Assembly: GCF_002940665.1 (NCBI RefSeq)
Contig: NZ_MIGY01000004.1
Location: forward strand, 62,001-126,000
From: Xanthomonas arboricola
GTDB lineage: Bacteria > Pseudomonadota > Gammaproteobacteria > Xanthomonadales > Xanthomonadaceae
DNA: 64,000 nt
Reading direction: 5' to 3'
The notes below the pieces were generated by a model. That model searched no databases. It was given only the letters and a program-made list of their open reading frames with translations, and was not told the DNA's origin. A program made the translations under genes and the position numbers. Positions within the stretch are counted from its first letter, which is position 1, and every line of letters begins with the position of its first letter. Below are positions 46,392 through 55,206 of the stretch, in pieces.

Positions 46392-47609
46392 CTAATGGGG
46401 TCCGATGTCCTTGCCCGCCGCTGGGTCACGACCAGACGACCACACTGCGCCACCGGGATCCAGCTCGGTATTGTTCATCTCCTCGCCACGCCAACCGAAT
46501 CCGCAGATGGCCAGTGGTCCGTCCTGGAGGCCGTCCAGGCCAAGCGCCTGTTCGATATCCACCTCGTTGATTGCCGAGGTGACAAACGCTCCCAGCCCCA
46601 GATCGGTTGCGCTCAGATAAAGCGTCTGCGCGATATGGCCGACATCCAGAATCATCGCGCGGTAGGCCTTGGCATGGTTCCGATACTTCCAGAAACTGCG
46701 TAGAAACCGCGGTACCAGGATCACCAGCACCGGCGCATCGGCAAACCAGTACTGCCCGGACACAGCACGACGCGCAAAGTCCACCAGCGGCTGCGGTGGC
46801 GACTGCAATGGCTGCAATGGCTGCAATGCATGATCGACAGGGCGATAGTGATAGAGACCGCTCGTCATCCCCTCGACACGCTGGACCAGCAGATAGGTTT
46901 CGGTGGGATGGAGACTGCCCCCCGACGGTACCGGCTTCTTCAAGAATGCGGTGTCGTGCCCCACTTCGATGCGCGCGCTTGCCATGACGCTGCGCTCAAG
47001 CATCTGGCCGAGCAAGATGGGTGACAGCAGACGCTGCGTATCGAAATTGCGACAGGTGACGCGACGCGACAGCAGCTCATCGAATGTGCCCGGGGTTGAT
47101 CGCGGCAAGGCAATGCGCGCCTCCACGCCGCCCTTGCCTCGGTCTACGATCTCTGCCGGGGGTGCGCCCAGCCGGCCTACCATGCCTTCTGCAGTTGTCA
47201 GGCCATGCGCTTCCATGGTGGCCACGCTGTCTTCGCCGCTCCAGCGCGCCGATCGGTGCCATAACGCGGCCAATGGCCACCAGCGCTGCTGCTGCACGCA
47301 CTCGTCGTTGCGGCGGTGCTGAACATGTTGTGGTTGATCGCTGATCACAAGACCTTGCTCGATTAGACGCTCCGCCCAGATTGGCAACGGATGCACCTGA
47401 TCGATGGAATGCCAGCGCGAGGAACTCAACTCGCCCAGCCATTCGCGCTCGTCCTTTGAAACCTCCACGTCTGCATCAAGATGAGGCGCGAGCGCCAGCC
47501 AGCGTGTGCGGCGACGCAGGCCATCGCCACCGGCAAGCAATCGTGCAAGATCAAATACCGAATCGTCGCGCAGTTCAAAAAATAGCGTGGTACAGCGACG
47601 AATTTGCAT
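46392..47609 (-). CDS. SagB-like putative peptide maturation dehydrogenase
   Basis: A 405-residue protein. Residues 1-170 are unlike known enzymes and may bind the peptide. From about 180 a nitroreductase/SagB-type FMN oxidoreductase fold follows: SRRVTCRNFDTQRLLSP, then VPSGGSLHPTETYLLVQ (the PSxGGxxHPxE signature of SagB/ThcOx dehydrogenases), GLYHYRP, and LYLSATDLGLGAFVTSAINE. This corresponds to the family described as putative peptide maturation dehydrogenase, found beside a modified-peptide precursor. SagB enzymes oxidise azolines to azoles, but no YcaO cyclodehydratase is present here. It is divergent from the precursor gene across 95 bp. Confidence 0.8.
   Translation of the reverse strand: MQIRRCTTLFFELRDDSVFDLARLLAGGDGLRRRTRWLALAPHLDADVEVSKDEREWLGELSSSRWHSIDQVHPLPIWAERLIEQGLVISDQPQHVQHRRNDECVQQQRWWPLAALWHRSARWSGEDSVATMEAHGLTTAEGMVGRLGAPPAEIVDRGKGGVEARIALPRSTPGTFDELLSRRVTCRNFDTQRLLSPILLGQMLERSVMASARIEVGHDTAFLKKPVPSGGSLHPTETYLLVQRVEGMTSGLYHYRPVDHALQPLQPLQSPPQPLVDFARRAVSGQYWFADAPVLVILVPRFLRSFWKYRNHAKAYRAMILDVGHIAQTLYLSATDLGLGAFVTSAINEVDIEQALGLDGLQDGPLAICGFGWRGEEMNNTELDPGGAVWSSGRDPAAGKDIGPH
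46803..46827. repeat. Nearly three copies of a 9-bp repeat inside the dehydrogenase gene
   Basis: ctgcaatgg occurs at 46803, 46812 and (partly) 46821. On the coding strand it encodes LQP LQP LQ. Copy-number change would add or remove three residues without a frameshift. Confidence 0.55.
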
Positions 47610-47704
47610 AGGAACATCTCAAGGACGCATGAATACGGTCGATATTGTGTCAGGTCCCACGTCATACGACAGCACATTCCCTCACTCTCCAGGCAAGCCA
47701 CACC

Positions 47705-48043
47705 ATGACAGACGCAGCCAATAACACCCATCTTCCGTTTGATGCATCCACAGCAGACAAGCTGCTGGAGCTACTGGCAACCGACGACGATTTCCGCGAC
47801 TGCTTTCAATGCAATCCGGCGCAGGCGCTTGCCCAGATCGGTGCACCTGGCGTGAGTGCGGACAACGCCGTCCCCAGCGCAGGAGAGGCTTATTACTGCA
47901 TGAACACCAATCAGCTCGCATCCAAGCAGGACATTGCAGCGGCTCGCGCCGAGCTGCGGATCTACCTGACCGAAAAGGCCAATCACACCGTGATCTTCGC
48001 CTTCGAGTCGGACAGCATGCGCTCCACCCTGCTGCGTAAATAA
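47705..48043 (+). CDS. Putative RiPP precursor (NHLP-like leader, modified-peptide family)
   Basis: A 112-residue peptide starting MTDAANNTHLPFDASTADK at 47705. Residues 15-48 (DKLLELLATDDDFRDCFQCNPAQALAQIGAP) resemble the nitrile-hydratase/Nif11-like leader found on several RiPP precursors. Cysteines are at 33 and 36 (CFQC) and 65 (YYCMNTN); the tail (about 85-112) is IYLTEKANHTVIFAFESDSMRSTLLRK. There is no Gly-Gly cleavage site. It lies between a SagB-like dehydrogenase and a nucleotide cyclase, the three-part arrangement known in databases as putative modified peptide, peptide maturation dehydrogenase and peptide modification system cyclase. Core and product unknown. Its last 61 bp overlap the 3' end of the cyclase gene. 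Confidence 0.7.
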   Translation: MTDAANNTHLPFDASTADKLLELLATDDDFRDCFQCNPAQALAQIGAPGVSADNAVPSAGEAYYCMNTNQLASKQDIAAARAELRIYLTEKANHTVIFAFESDSMRSTLLRK

Positions 48044-50643
48044 GCAGGCAGTCTCGGTAGAGGCCAGGCGCGCGCAAACGCCTGCGCCTGTTCGCGCGCC
48101 TCCTGGGTACGGCCGAGTGCGTGCAGCGATTCGGCCATCCAGAGCTGGGCCAGACGCGCATCGGCAACATTGAGCGGCTGCAGCGTTTGCGACGCATTTG
48201 CTTCGATGTAAGCACGCCCGCGATGGAGAAGCAGCCAACGTGCCTGTTGCAACGCCTCAGCGTGCCGACCGCTCTCGTGCAGTAGCGTGTAGAGCGTCAC
48301 GCGTGCCAGAAAAAGATCGCCGTCGCTGACCGGCAGGCGTGCGATGGCTGCCTCACGGTCGCCCGACAGCGCCAGCTGCTGGGCTTCGACAATGGCGCGC
48401 AGGTCGGCAAGCACCGGCGTTTCATGCACAAGCGCCGGCTTGATCGCCGCAAGTGCGCGGGCGGTGAGGCTGTCATCGCCGCTCCGCTGCGCCTGGCTTG
48501 CGAGGATCAGCACCATCGCGGCATTGTCCTGCAGGTTTACCGTTGCCGATCCATCGTCAATGACCGCAGACACCAGCCGATCGAACGTTGGCTTGAGCGC
48601 TGCCGCCGTCGCCATGGATGGATCGACCAACGCATCGGTCGTCACCGCAATGACCGAGAATTGCCGATGGTTGAAATCGTCGCCTTGCTTGCTGCGCGCC
48701 AAACCTTGGGCGATCGCTGCGCGCGCAGCGGTCCAGTCGGCCTGATCAATTGCGATGCTGGTGCGATCGATCAATGGCACCACATCGTCGTTGGCGTAGC
48801 CTTGCTCGACGATCCTGTCGAGCGTTTGCTTCGCTTCGACATGGCGATTCAACACCGCCAGCGCGTTCGCCTGGCGCCGCAGCGGGCCGGCGCGATCGGC
48901 ATCACCGGGAATGGAAAAGCGCTGCAGCGCCGCTTCGGCCTTTCCCTGAGCCAGCAGAATGCGTCCAACCCGATCGGTCGCGATCGCGCGCAGCGGGTCT
49001 TGCGGGACATCGGCCGCCTGCGCGTATGGCAACGCGTCGGCAAAACGATTGGCAACGAACAGGTGCCACGATGCGTTCGCGGTGCCGGCAAAATTGTCCG
49101 GGTAGAGCGAGGCCAGCGTTCTCCACAACGTCAATGCCTTGTCGGGTGCTAGCAGCTCCGCTGCCCATGCATCCATATACAACTGATCACGCTCAGGCAG
49201 ACGCTGACGGAAACGAATTGCCTTCTCCAGGTACGGAAGTGCACCACGGCGATCAGAGACCGCCACCTTGATGCGTGCCGCCCCCAGATACGCGAGCGCA
49301 AATTCCGGATCGATGGCCACCGCGCGCTCGAATAGTTCCAGCCCTTCTTTCCATTGGCCTTTCGCCGTTGCGTCGACCCCCAGGGCATAAGCCCGCAGCG
49401 CATCCAGGCTGGACGTGGTCACGGCGGGTAACGGCACAGAATTCTTGTCGATCGAGGCCACCACCTCACCCAGGCCCTTCCTGAGCTTGCGGGCAACCTG
49501 ATCCACCGAGGACAGTGCCGATGGCAAGCCATCGCCTTGCACAAACTCCGAGTAGACAGTGGTCTGGGTCCGCGGATCCACCAATTCAACGCCGAACCGG
49601 AGCTTGCCGCCAATCTCCGCGACGGTCGGCAGCAGCACAGCGCTTGCACCATCGCGCAGCGCCACCTCCGAGGCGATGGCGCGATCGACGATCACGCGAT
49701 CCGGATCGCGCTTCATCCGGGCCATGGTTTCGCGCACTTTCATATCACTCAGGACATTGACGTAGCGCGACTGCTCCAGACTGATGCGCAGCGCCTGGTC
49801 GAGCGAACTGTCGAGCAATGTATTGCCGGTGAGATTACGTAGATCCCCGACCACCACCCACCCACGTTCGGAGAACGCAATGGCTGGCTCGGAACGGGTG
49901 AAAAACCACACCGACACGCACACCGCGACGACCAAGGCGGTTTCCGCCAACAGTGCCGCAGGCCGTCGCCACAGCGGAACATCGCGCCAGGCCTTTGCCG
50001 AATTCTTCGGCGTGCGCAACGGCGTCAGGCCGACTTCGCCAACCTCATAGATCTCCATCGGCGTGGGCACGCCCTTGAAGCGCCAGCGGCCGTGGGATTT
50101 CCACAGGATGCGATCGCCGCGGTCGCCCAGTTCGCGTGCGGCGCGGTGGGTCAACGACTCGGCCACTGCCGACAACAGGATCTGCCCGGGCCGTGCCATC
50201 GACATCAGGCGTGCGGCGGTGGGCTTGGCCAAGCCTTCGACTTCCAGCGGTTTGGCGCCGATGCTGACCGCTTCGTCGCTGTTGCGCCAGGTCAGCACTT
50301 CGCCGACGTGCAGCCCCTGGCGCGCGCACAGCGTCAGCGCGCGGGCATCGCCCATCGCCTTGAGGCCGCGGGCGTAATCCAGTGCAAAGCCCAGACCGTC
50401 GATGGGGCGATCGAACAGCAACAGCAATCCATCCGAGCGGTCGATCAGGCGGCCACGCCACTGCTGCTGCAGTTTGACGACCAGCCGATCGTGCTCGCGA
50501 AACAGCGCGGCGGCGGCGTTGTCACCAATGCGTTCGACCAGCGCGGTCGAATCGCACAGGTCGGTCAGCAGCAAGGTACGCAAGCGCGGCGCCTGGATCG
50601 CTTCCAACGACGCATCCTTGCGTGCGTGGGCGCGAGCGCTCAT
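47983..50643 (-). CDS. Membrane class III nucleotide (guanylate) cyclase with TPR-like region
   Basis: An 886-residue protein. Residues 20-200 form a class III cyclase domain: metal ligand Asp28 in LLLTDLCDSTALVERIG, second Asp71 in DRSDGLLLLF, and Arg145 in AKPTAARLMSMARPGQILLS. The Asn usually four residues before that Arg is Pro141. One membrane helix lies at about 229-249, then a TolB/FlgO-like domain (about 262-375, VVVGDLRNLTGN...), then TPR-like helices to the end. In X. campestris an orthologous-looking protein (XC_0250, from memory) makes cGMP and works with its neighbour XC_0249. Databases also call this family putative peptide modification system cyclase. The GGDEF gene is 3 bp upstream. 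Confidence 0.8.
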   Translation of the reverse strand: MSARAHARKDASLEAIQAPRLRTLLLTDLCDSTALVERIGDNAAAALFREHDRLVVKLQQQWRGRLIDRSDGLLLLFDRPIDGLGFALDYARGLKAMGDARALTLCARQGLHVGEVLTWRNSDEAVSIGAKPLEVEGLAKPTAARLMSMARPGQILLSAVAESLTHRAARELGDRGDRILWKSHGRWRFKGVPTPMEIYEVGEVGLTPLRTPKNSAKAWRDVPLWRRPAALLAETALVVAVCVSVWFFTRSEPAIAFSERGWVVVGDLRNLTGNTLLDSSLDQALRISLEQSRYVNVLSDMKVRETMARMKRDPDRVIVDRAIASEVALRDGASAVLLPTVAEIGGKLRFGVELVDPRTQTTVYSEFVQGDGLPSALSSVDQVARKLRKGLGEVVASIDKNSVPLPAVTTSSLDALRAYALGVDATAKGQWKEGLELFERAVAIDPEFALAYLGAARIKVAVSDRRGALPYLEKAIRFRQRLPERDQLYMDAWAAELLAPDKALTLWRTLASLYPDNFAGTANASWHLFVANRFADALPYAQAADVPQDPLRAIATDRVGRILLAQGKAEAALQRFSIPGDADRAGPLRRQANALAVLNRHVEAKQTLDRIVEQGYANDDVVPLIDRTSIAIDQADWTAARAAIAQGLARSKQGDDFNHRQFSVIAVTTDALVDPSMATAAALKPTFDRLVSAVIDDGSATVNLQDNAAMVLILASQAQRSGDDSLTARALAAIKPALVHETPVLADLRAIVEAQQLALSGDREAAIARLPVSDGDLFLARVTLYTLLHESGRHAEALQQARWLLLHRGRAYIEANASQTLQPLNVADARLAQLWMAESLHALGRTQEAREQAQAFARAWPLPRLPAYLRSRVERMLSDSKAKITV

Positions 50644-50646
50644 TGC

Positions 50647-51723
50647 TCAGCGATTGTCCGACGTGGTTGGGTTGCCGGATGGCTGTGTGATGCCCGACAC
50701 CAGCGTTTCATGCATGCACAGCACGTTGCCGCCCTGTCGCTTTGCCTCGTACAGTGCGCTGTCGGCCAGCGTGTACCAATCGTTCCATGCCGCGTCGGCG
50801 TCGATCATGCACAGACCCACGCTGACCGAGCAGCCCTGCTCGCCCTGGCCATTGCCCAGGCGCGCCTCCACCGCGCGTACGATGCATTCGCCGATGTGAT
50901 GCAGCAGCTCCTGGGTGCCCAGTGCGACCAGCACGCAGAATTCGTCGCCGCCGAGCCGGCAGGCGAGGTCGCCGTCGGCTATGACCGAACGCAGTGCATG
51001 GGCGACGTTCTGCAACACGCGGTCGCCAGCCAGATGACCGAATTCGTCGTTGATGCGCTTGAAGCGGTCGCAGTCGATCAGGATCAGGCCCACCCCGGGC
51101 ACGCGGCCGGCGCGTCGGCATTCCTGCAGATGCAGGGCGAGGCCGCGACGGTTGTGCAGGCCGGTGAGCTCGTCGGTGCGGCTGAGTTCTTCGGTGTGGT
51201 TGAGCTGGTGCGAGGTGACGTAGAGGTTGTCCAGCGCCGCTTCCAGGTCGTGATTGCGCCGGCGCAACTGGCGGATCAGCAACTGCTCGTTGTTGACCAC
51301 GCGCACGATGGAGCGGCGCAGAAAATGCGCCACCATCGACGGATTGTGGTCGACCAGGCGCTGGAAGTCTTCATGCGCCAGTTCGATCAGACGGGTGTCG
51401 GCGGATGCGCTGGCGCCGGCACTGCGCGCATGGTCGCCGATCAGCAGGCCAAGTTCGCCGAAGAATTCGCCCGGGCCCAGGTGCTTGAGCATCAGGTCTT
51501 CGCCGAAATCCAGATCGACCTGGCCACTGACCACGATGAACATCTGCGTGCCCACCGCCCCGCGCTCGAACAGCGCCTGGCCGGCAGCCAATTCGCGAGC
51601 ACGGCCAAAGCGGGCGAAAAACGCCAGCTCTTCGGCAGTCATCAGCGCATGCAGCCCGTCCGACAGCGTCTTTGCAACGCTCCCCGTCGGCTCCACTGCG
51701 CCGGCAGTGTTATGGCACGTCAT
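50647..51723 (-). CDS. cNMP-binding diguanylate cyclase
   Basis: A 358-residue protein. The start MTCHNTAGAVEPTGS (51723) has AAGGGA upstream; a start 45 bp earlier is open. Residues about 25-140 form a cyclic-nucleotide-binding domain with the phosphate cassette PGEFFGELGLLIGDHARSA (Glu90, Arg100). A helical linker (about 140-180) leads to a GGDEF domain (SRTDELTGLHNRRG...CRLGGDEF, 258-262); the motif is intact, but there is no RxxD inhibitory site before it. In X. campestris the matching protein (XC_0249) binds cGMP and then makes c-di-GMP, affecting biofilm and virulence. It forms an operon with the cyclase. Confidence 0.88.
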   Translation of the reverse strand: MTCHNTAGAVEPTGSVAKTLSDGLHALMTAEELAFFARFGRARELAAGQALFERGAVGTQMFIVVSGQVDLDFGEDLMLKHLGPGEFFGELGLLIGDHARSAGASASADTRLIELAHEDFQRLVDHNPSMVAHFLRRSIVRVVNNEQLLIRQLRRRNHDLEAALDNLYVTSHQLNHTEELSRTDELTGLHNRRGLALHLQECRRAGRVPGVGLILIDCDRFKRINDEFGHLAGDRVLQNVAHALRSVIADGDLACRLGGDEFCVLVALGTQELLHHIGECIVRAVEARLGNGQGEQGCSVSVGLCMIDADAAWNDWYTLADSALYEAKRQGGNVLCMHETLVSGITQPSGNPTTSDNR

Positions 51724-52014
51724 CCAAATTCCCTTAGACCGACCTGCAGCGCCGGCCTGCCCTAGCATCGTACAGGAGCGTTTTGTTCAGCACCAGGTCA
51801 CACTCTATCTCATTTAACTTGAGACGAAATGACGGGTATTTGCAAAAAAGTGAGGGCTCGGTTGCCCAAGCCCTTCGCTCCCTTCCTGCAGTAGCGCATA
51901 GCGCCGCGCGCGAGGCCGGCGCTGTTCTACGGTGCTGGCGCAGACTTGCCGGCGGGCAAAACCACATGCTCCGATCCATCCCGCAGCCAGCTGGCGAGCG
52001 TTCGCGACGCAGCG

Positions 52015-53310
52015 TTACGCCGCCTTTTCGCCGTGAAACTGCTCTTCCTCGGTCGAGCCACGCAGCGCGGTGGTGGATGACTGGCCCTGCTGGATGGCCT
52101 GCGTCACCGCGTCGAAATAGCCGGTGCCCACCTCGCGTTGATGCTTGACCGCGGTAAAGCCCATCTCGGCCGCCGCGAACTCGGCCTGCTGCAACTCGAC
52201 GAAGGCACTCATCTGGCGGCGTGCGTAGCCATGCGCCAGGTTGAACATGCCGTAGTTCAGAGCATGGAAGCCGGCCAGGGTGATGAACTGGAATTTATAG
52301 CCATAGCTCGCCAACTCGGTCTGGAATCTGGCGATGGTGGCGTCGTCCAGGTTCTTCTTCCAGTTGAAGCTCGGCGAGCAGTTGTAGGCCAGCAATTTGC
52401 CCGGGAGTTTCGCATGCATGGCTTGCGCGAAGGCACGCGCAAATTCCAGATCCGGCTTGCCGGTCTCGCACCAGATCAGATCCGCATATGGGGCGTAGGC
52501 CAGCCCGCGGCTGATCGCCTGATCCAGCCCGTTGCGGGTCTTGAAGAAGCCTTCGACGGTACGCTGCCCGGTGGTGAACGGCTGGTCGTTGGCATCCACA
52601 TCGCTGGTGATCAGATCGGCCGCCTCGGCGTCGGTGCGTGCGATCAGCAGCGTGGGCACGCCCAGCACATCGGCAGCCAGACGCGCGGCATTCAACTTTT
52701 CGATCGCCTCGCGGGTGGGCACCAGCACCTTGCCGCCCATGTGTCCGCACTTTTTCACCGATGCCAGCTGATCTTCGAAGTGCACGCCGGCGGCGCCGGC
52801 TTCGATCATCGCCTTCATCAACTCGAAGGCGTTGAGCACGCCGCCGAACCCGGCCTCGGCATCGGCCACGATCGGCTGCAGGAAGTCGATGTCGTCGTTG
52901 CCTTCGGCGTGATGCAGTTGATCAGCGCGCAACAAGGTGTTGTTGATGCGCTTGACCACCGCCGGCACCGAGTCGGCCGGATACAGCGATTGGTCCGGAT
53001 ACATCTGCCCGGCCAGGTTCGCATCGGCGGCGACCTGCCAGCCGGACAAGTAGATCGCCTTCAAACCAGCCTTGACCTGCTGCATCGCCTGGTTGCCGGT
53101 CAACGCGCCCAGCGCATTGACGAACGGCGTGGCGTGCAACGCGTTCCACAACTTGTCCGCGCCCAGCCGCGCCAGCGAATGCTCGACATGCACGGTGCCG
53201 CGCAAGCGCACCACCTCGGCGGCGGTGTAGTTGCGGGTGATGCCGGCCCAGCGCGGATTGCTGGCCCAGTCTTGCTGGATCTGTTCGGCGGTCTGCAGTG
53301 TGCTGCTCAT
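52015..53310 (-). CDS. aceA: Isocitrate lyase
   Basis: A 431-residue isocitrate lyase starting [15 protein letters not shown] at 53310, with AGGAGAA upstream. The catalytic loop [10 protein letters not shown] (186-195) carries the active-site cysteine; Mg ligands are in [10 protein letters not shown]. The C-terminal part has [11 protein letters not shown]. It splits isocitrate to glyoxylate and succinate. It lies 178 bp after aceB on the same strand. Glyoxylate also serves the PucG reaction elsewhere in the window. Confidence 0.95.
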   Translation of the reverse strand: MSSTLQTAEQIQQDWASNPRWAGITRNYTAAEVVRLRGTVHVEHSLARLGADKLWNALHATPFVNALGALTGNQAMQQVKAGLKAIYLSGWQVAADANLAGQMYPDQSLYPADSVPAVVKRINNTLLRADQLHHAEGNDDIDFLQPIVADAEAGFGGVLNAFELMKAMIEAGAAGVHFEDQLASVKKCGHMGGKVLVPTREAIEKLNAARLAADVLGVPTLLIARTDAEAADLITSDVDANDQPFTTGQRTVEGFFKTRNGLDQAISRGLAYAPYADLIWCETGKPDLEFARAFAQAMHAKLPGKLLAYNCSPSFNWKKNLDDATIARFQTELASYGYKFQFITLAGFHALNYGMFNLAHGYARRQMSAFVELQQAEFAAAEMGFTAVKHQREVGTGYFDAVTQAIQQGQSSTTALRGSTEEEQFHGEKAA

Positions 53311-53488
53311 GGTGCGTTCTCCTGGCAGGGATACGACGGATGCAACGAGGAAGGAATGGCGCATCAGAGGCGCGCCGGGCATGGCAAGGCCGTCGTTGCG
53401 CGCGTGGGCGCAACGGGCGGTGTGGTGCATGACGTTGATGGATTGCAGCGGCAGCGGGCATGCGCTGGCGTGTCGCTGCAGCGTTGGC

Positions 53489-55105
53489 TCAATCGATCAG
53501 GCGATACGCCGGCACGGTGAGGAAGTCGGCCAGCACATCGGCACGGCTGAGTGTGTCCAGCAGTGCAATGGCGTCGTCGATGCGCGCGGCGCCCGGCAGT
53601 GCATCGGTCGCGCCCAGGCGTGCCGGCAGCGCACGCAACGTGGCCTGCAACAGGGGCTGATCGATCGCAGTGCCGTCGTCCAGGTGCTGGCCGTGATGCA
53701 ACCACTGCCACAGCTGCGCGCGGCTGATCTCGGCAGTGGCGGCGTCTTCCATCAGGTTGTGGATGGGCACGCATCCATTGCCGTCCAGCCAGGCGGCCAG
53801 ATAACGCACGCAGACTTCGACATTGCCCTCGAACCCGGCGCGGGTGACGGTGCCCGGCGAAGGCGCGATCAGCATGTCGCGCGTCACCTGCACGTCGTTG
53901 CGCAAGACATGCTGCTGATGCGCGGTGGGCATGTGTTCGTCGAAAATCTTCATCGCCACCGGGATCAGGGCCGGATGCGCCACCCAGGTGCCATCGTGCC
54001 CGGCGCTGACTTCGCGCAGCTTGTCGGCACGCACGCGCGCCATCGCCTGCTCGTTGGCGGCCTCGTCGTGATTGATCGGAATCTGCGCGGCCATGCCGCC
54101 CATCGCATGCGCGCCGCGGCGATGGCAGGTCTTGATCAACAGTTCCGAATACGCCTTGAGGAAGGGCTGGCTCATGGTGACCTGGCCACGTTCGGGCAAC
54201 ACGCGGTCGCGATGCGCGCGGAAGGTTTTCAGATACGAAAAGATGTAGTCCCAACGCCCGCAATTGAGCCCAACGATGCGCTCGCGCAGCGCATGCAGGA
54301 TCTCGTCCATCTCGAACACCGCCGGCAGCGTTTCGATCAGCACGGTCACCTTGATCTGCCCATGCGGCAGGCCGAGCATCGCTTCGATATGCGCCAGCGC
54401 GGTTTCCCACAGCGCGGCTTCTTCCATGCTCTGCAACTTGGGCAGATACAGATACGGGCCACGGTCCTTGGCCAGCAGGGCGCGGCCGTTATGGAAGGCG
54501 AACACCGCCGCGTCGAACAGTCCGCCGGCCAGCGGCTGGCCATCGATGAGCACGTGCTTCTCATCCAGATGCCAGCCGCGCGGGCGCACGATCAACACCG
54601 CCCGTTCGGCCTCTGGGCGCAACGCGTAATGCTTGCCGTTGGGCGCATCGAAGCTGAGGTCGCCGCGCACCGCAGCGGCCAACGTGCGCTGCCCGGCCAG
54701 CAGATTGCGCCAGGTCGGCGCGGTGGAATCCTCGAAGTCGGCCATGAACACCTTGGCGCCGGAGTTCAGCGCGTTGATGACCATCTTCGGATCGGTGGGG
54801 CCGGTGATCTCCACCCGGCGGTCCTGCAGCGCCGACGGCAGCGCGGCGACGCGCCACTCGCCATCGCGGATGGCGCGGGTGTCTGGGCGGAAGTCCGGCA
54901 ACTGACCGGCATCGTAGTCGGCCTGGCGCGTGCGCCGCTGTGCCAGACGCTGCTGGCGACCGGGCTCGATCGCGCGATGCAGCGACACCAGCAAGGCCAG
55001 CGCGGCGGCAGGAAGGAGTTCCACCTGACCTGCGACCTGCGTGGTCAGCGACAGACCGGGAGTGGCGCGTTCGGTAGGACGTGGGGCAAAAGCGGTAGAA
55101 GACAT
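53489..55105 (-). CDS. aceB: Malate synthase A
   Basis: A 538-residue malate synthase. The TIM-barrel active site is visible in [53 protein letters not shown] and [10 protein letters not shown]; the C-terminal domain has [24 protein letters not shown] with the catalytic Asp. Length and domain layout are those of the A (AceB) type. It condenses glyoxylate with acetyl-CoA. It is first in the aceBA unit and divergent from a LysR gene. Confidence 0.95.
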   Translation of the reverse strand: MSSTAFAPRPTERATPGLSLTTQVAGQVELLPAAALALLVSLHRAIEPGRQQRLAQRRTRQADYDAGQLPDFRPDTRAIRDGEWRVAALPSALQDRRVEITGPTDPKMVINALNSGAKVFMADFEDSTAPTWRNLLAGQRTLAAAVRGDLSFDAPNGKHYALRPEAERAVLIVRPRGWHLDEKHVLIDGQPLAGGLFDAAVFAFHNGRALLAKDRGPYLYLPKLQSMEEAALWETALAHIEAMLGLPHGQIKVTVLIETLPAVFEMDEILHALRERIVGLNCGRWDYIFSYLKTFRAHRDRVLPERGQVTMSQPFLKAYSELLIKTCHRRGAHAMGGMAAQIPINHDEAANEQAMARVRADKLREVSAGHDGTWVAHPALIPVAMKIFDEHMPTAHQQHVLRNDVQVTRDMLIAPSPGTVTRAGFEGNVEVCVRYLAAWLDGNGCVPIHNLMEDAATAEISRAQLWQWLHHGQHLDDGTAIDQPLLQATLRALPARLGATDALPGAARIDDAIALLDTLSRADVLADFLTVPAYRLID

Positions 55106-55157
55106 GTCGGGGAGTCCTTCTGCATCCGGACTTGCACCGTGCGCCGAACGCGAATAT

Positions 55158-55201
55158 TTGACAAAGCAGTTTTATCAATGCTGTAAATAAGCCAGGCTTA
55201 T
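55158..55201. promoter_or_regulatory. Promoter/operator region between aceB and its LysR regulator
   Basis: ttgaca (55158-55163) followed after about 18 bp by tgtaaa is a fair sigma-70 promoter for the LysR gene. Over its downstream edge lies ataagcc-a-ggcttat (55187-55201), a perfect palindrome with 7-bp arms, placed for autorepression and for control of divergent aceB. Confidence 0.6.
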
Positions 55202-55206
55202 ATTGC

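Noticed and set aside
51724-52014. Clp (CRP-like) binding site upstream of the GGDEF gene
   Set aside because: Only a half-site-like tcacac near 51800 was found; no TGTGA-N6-TCACA symmetry.
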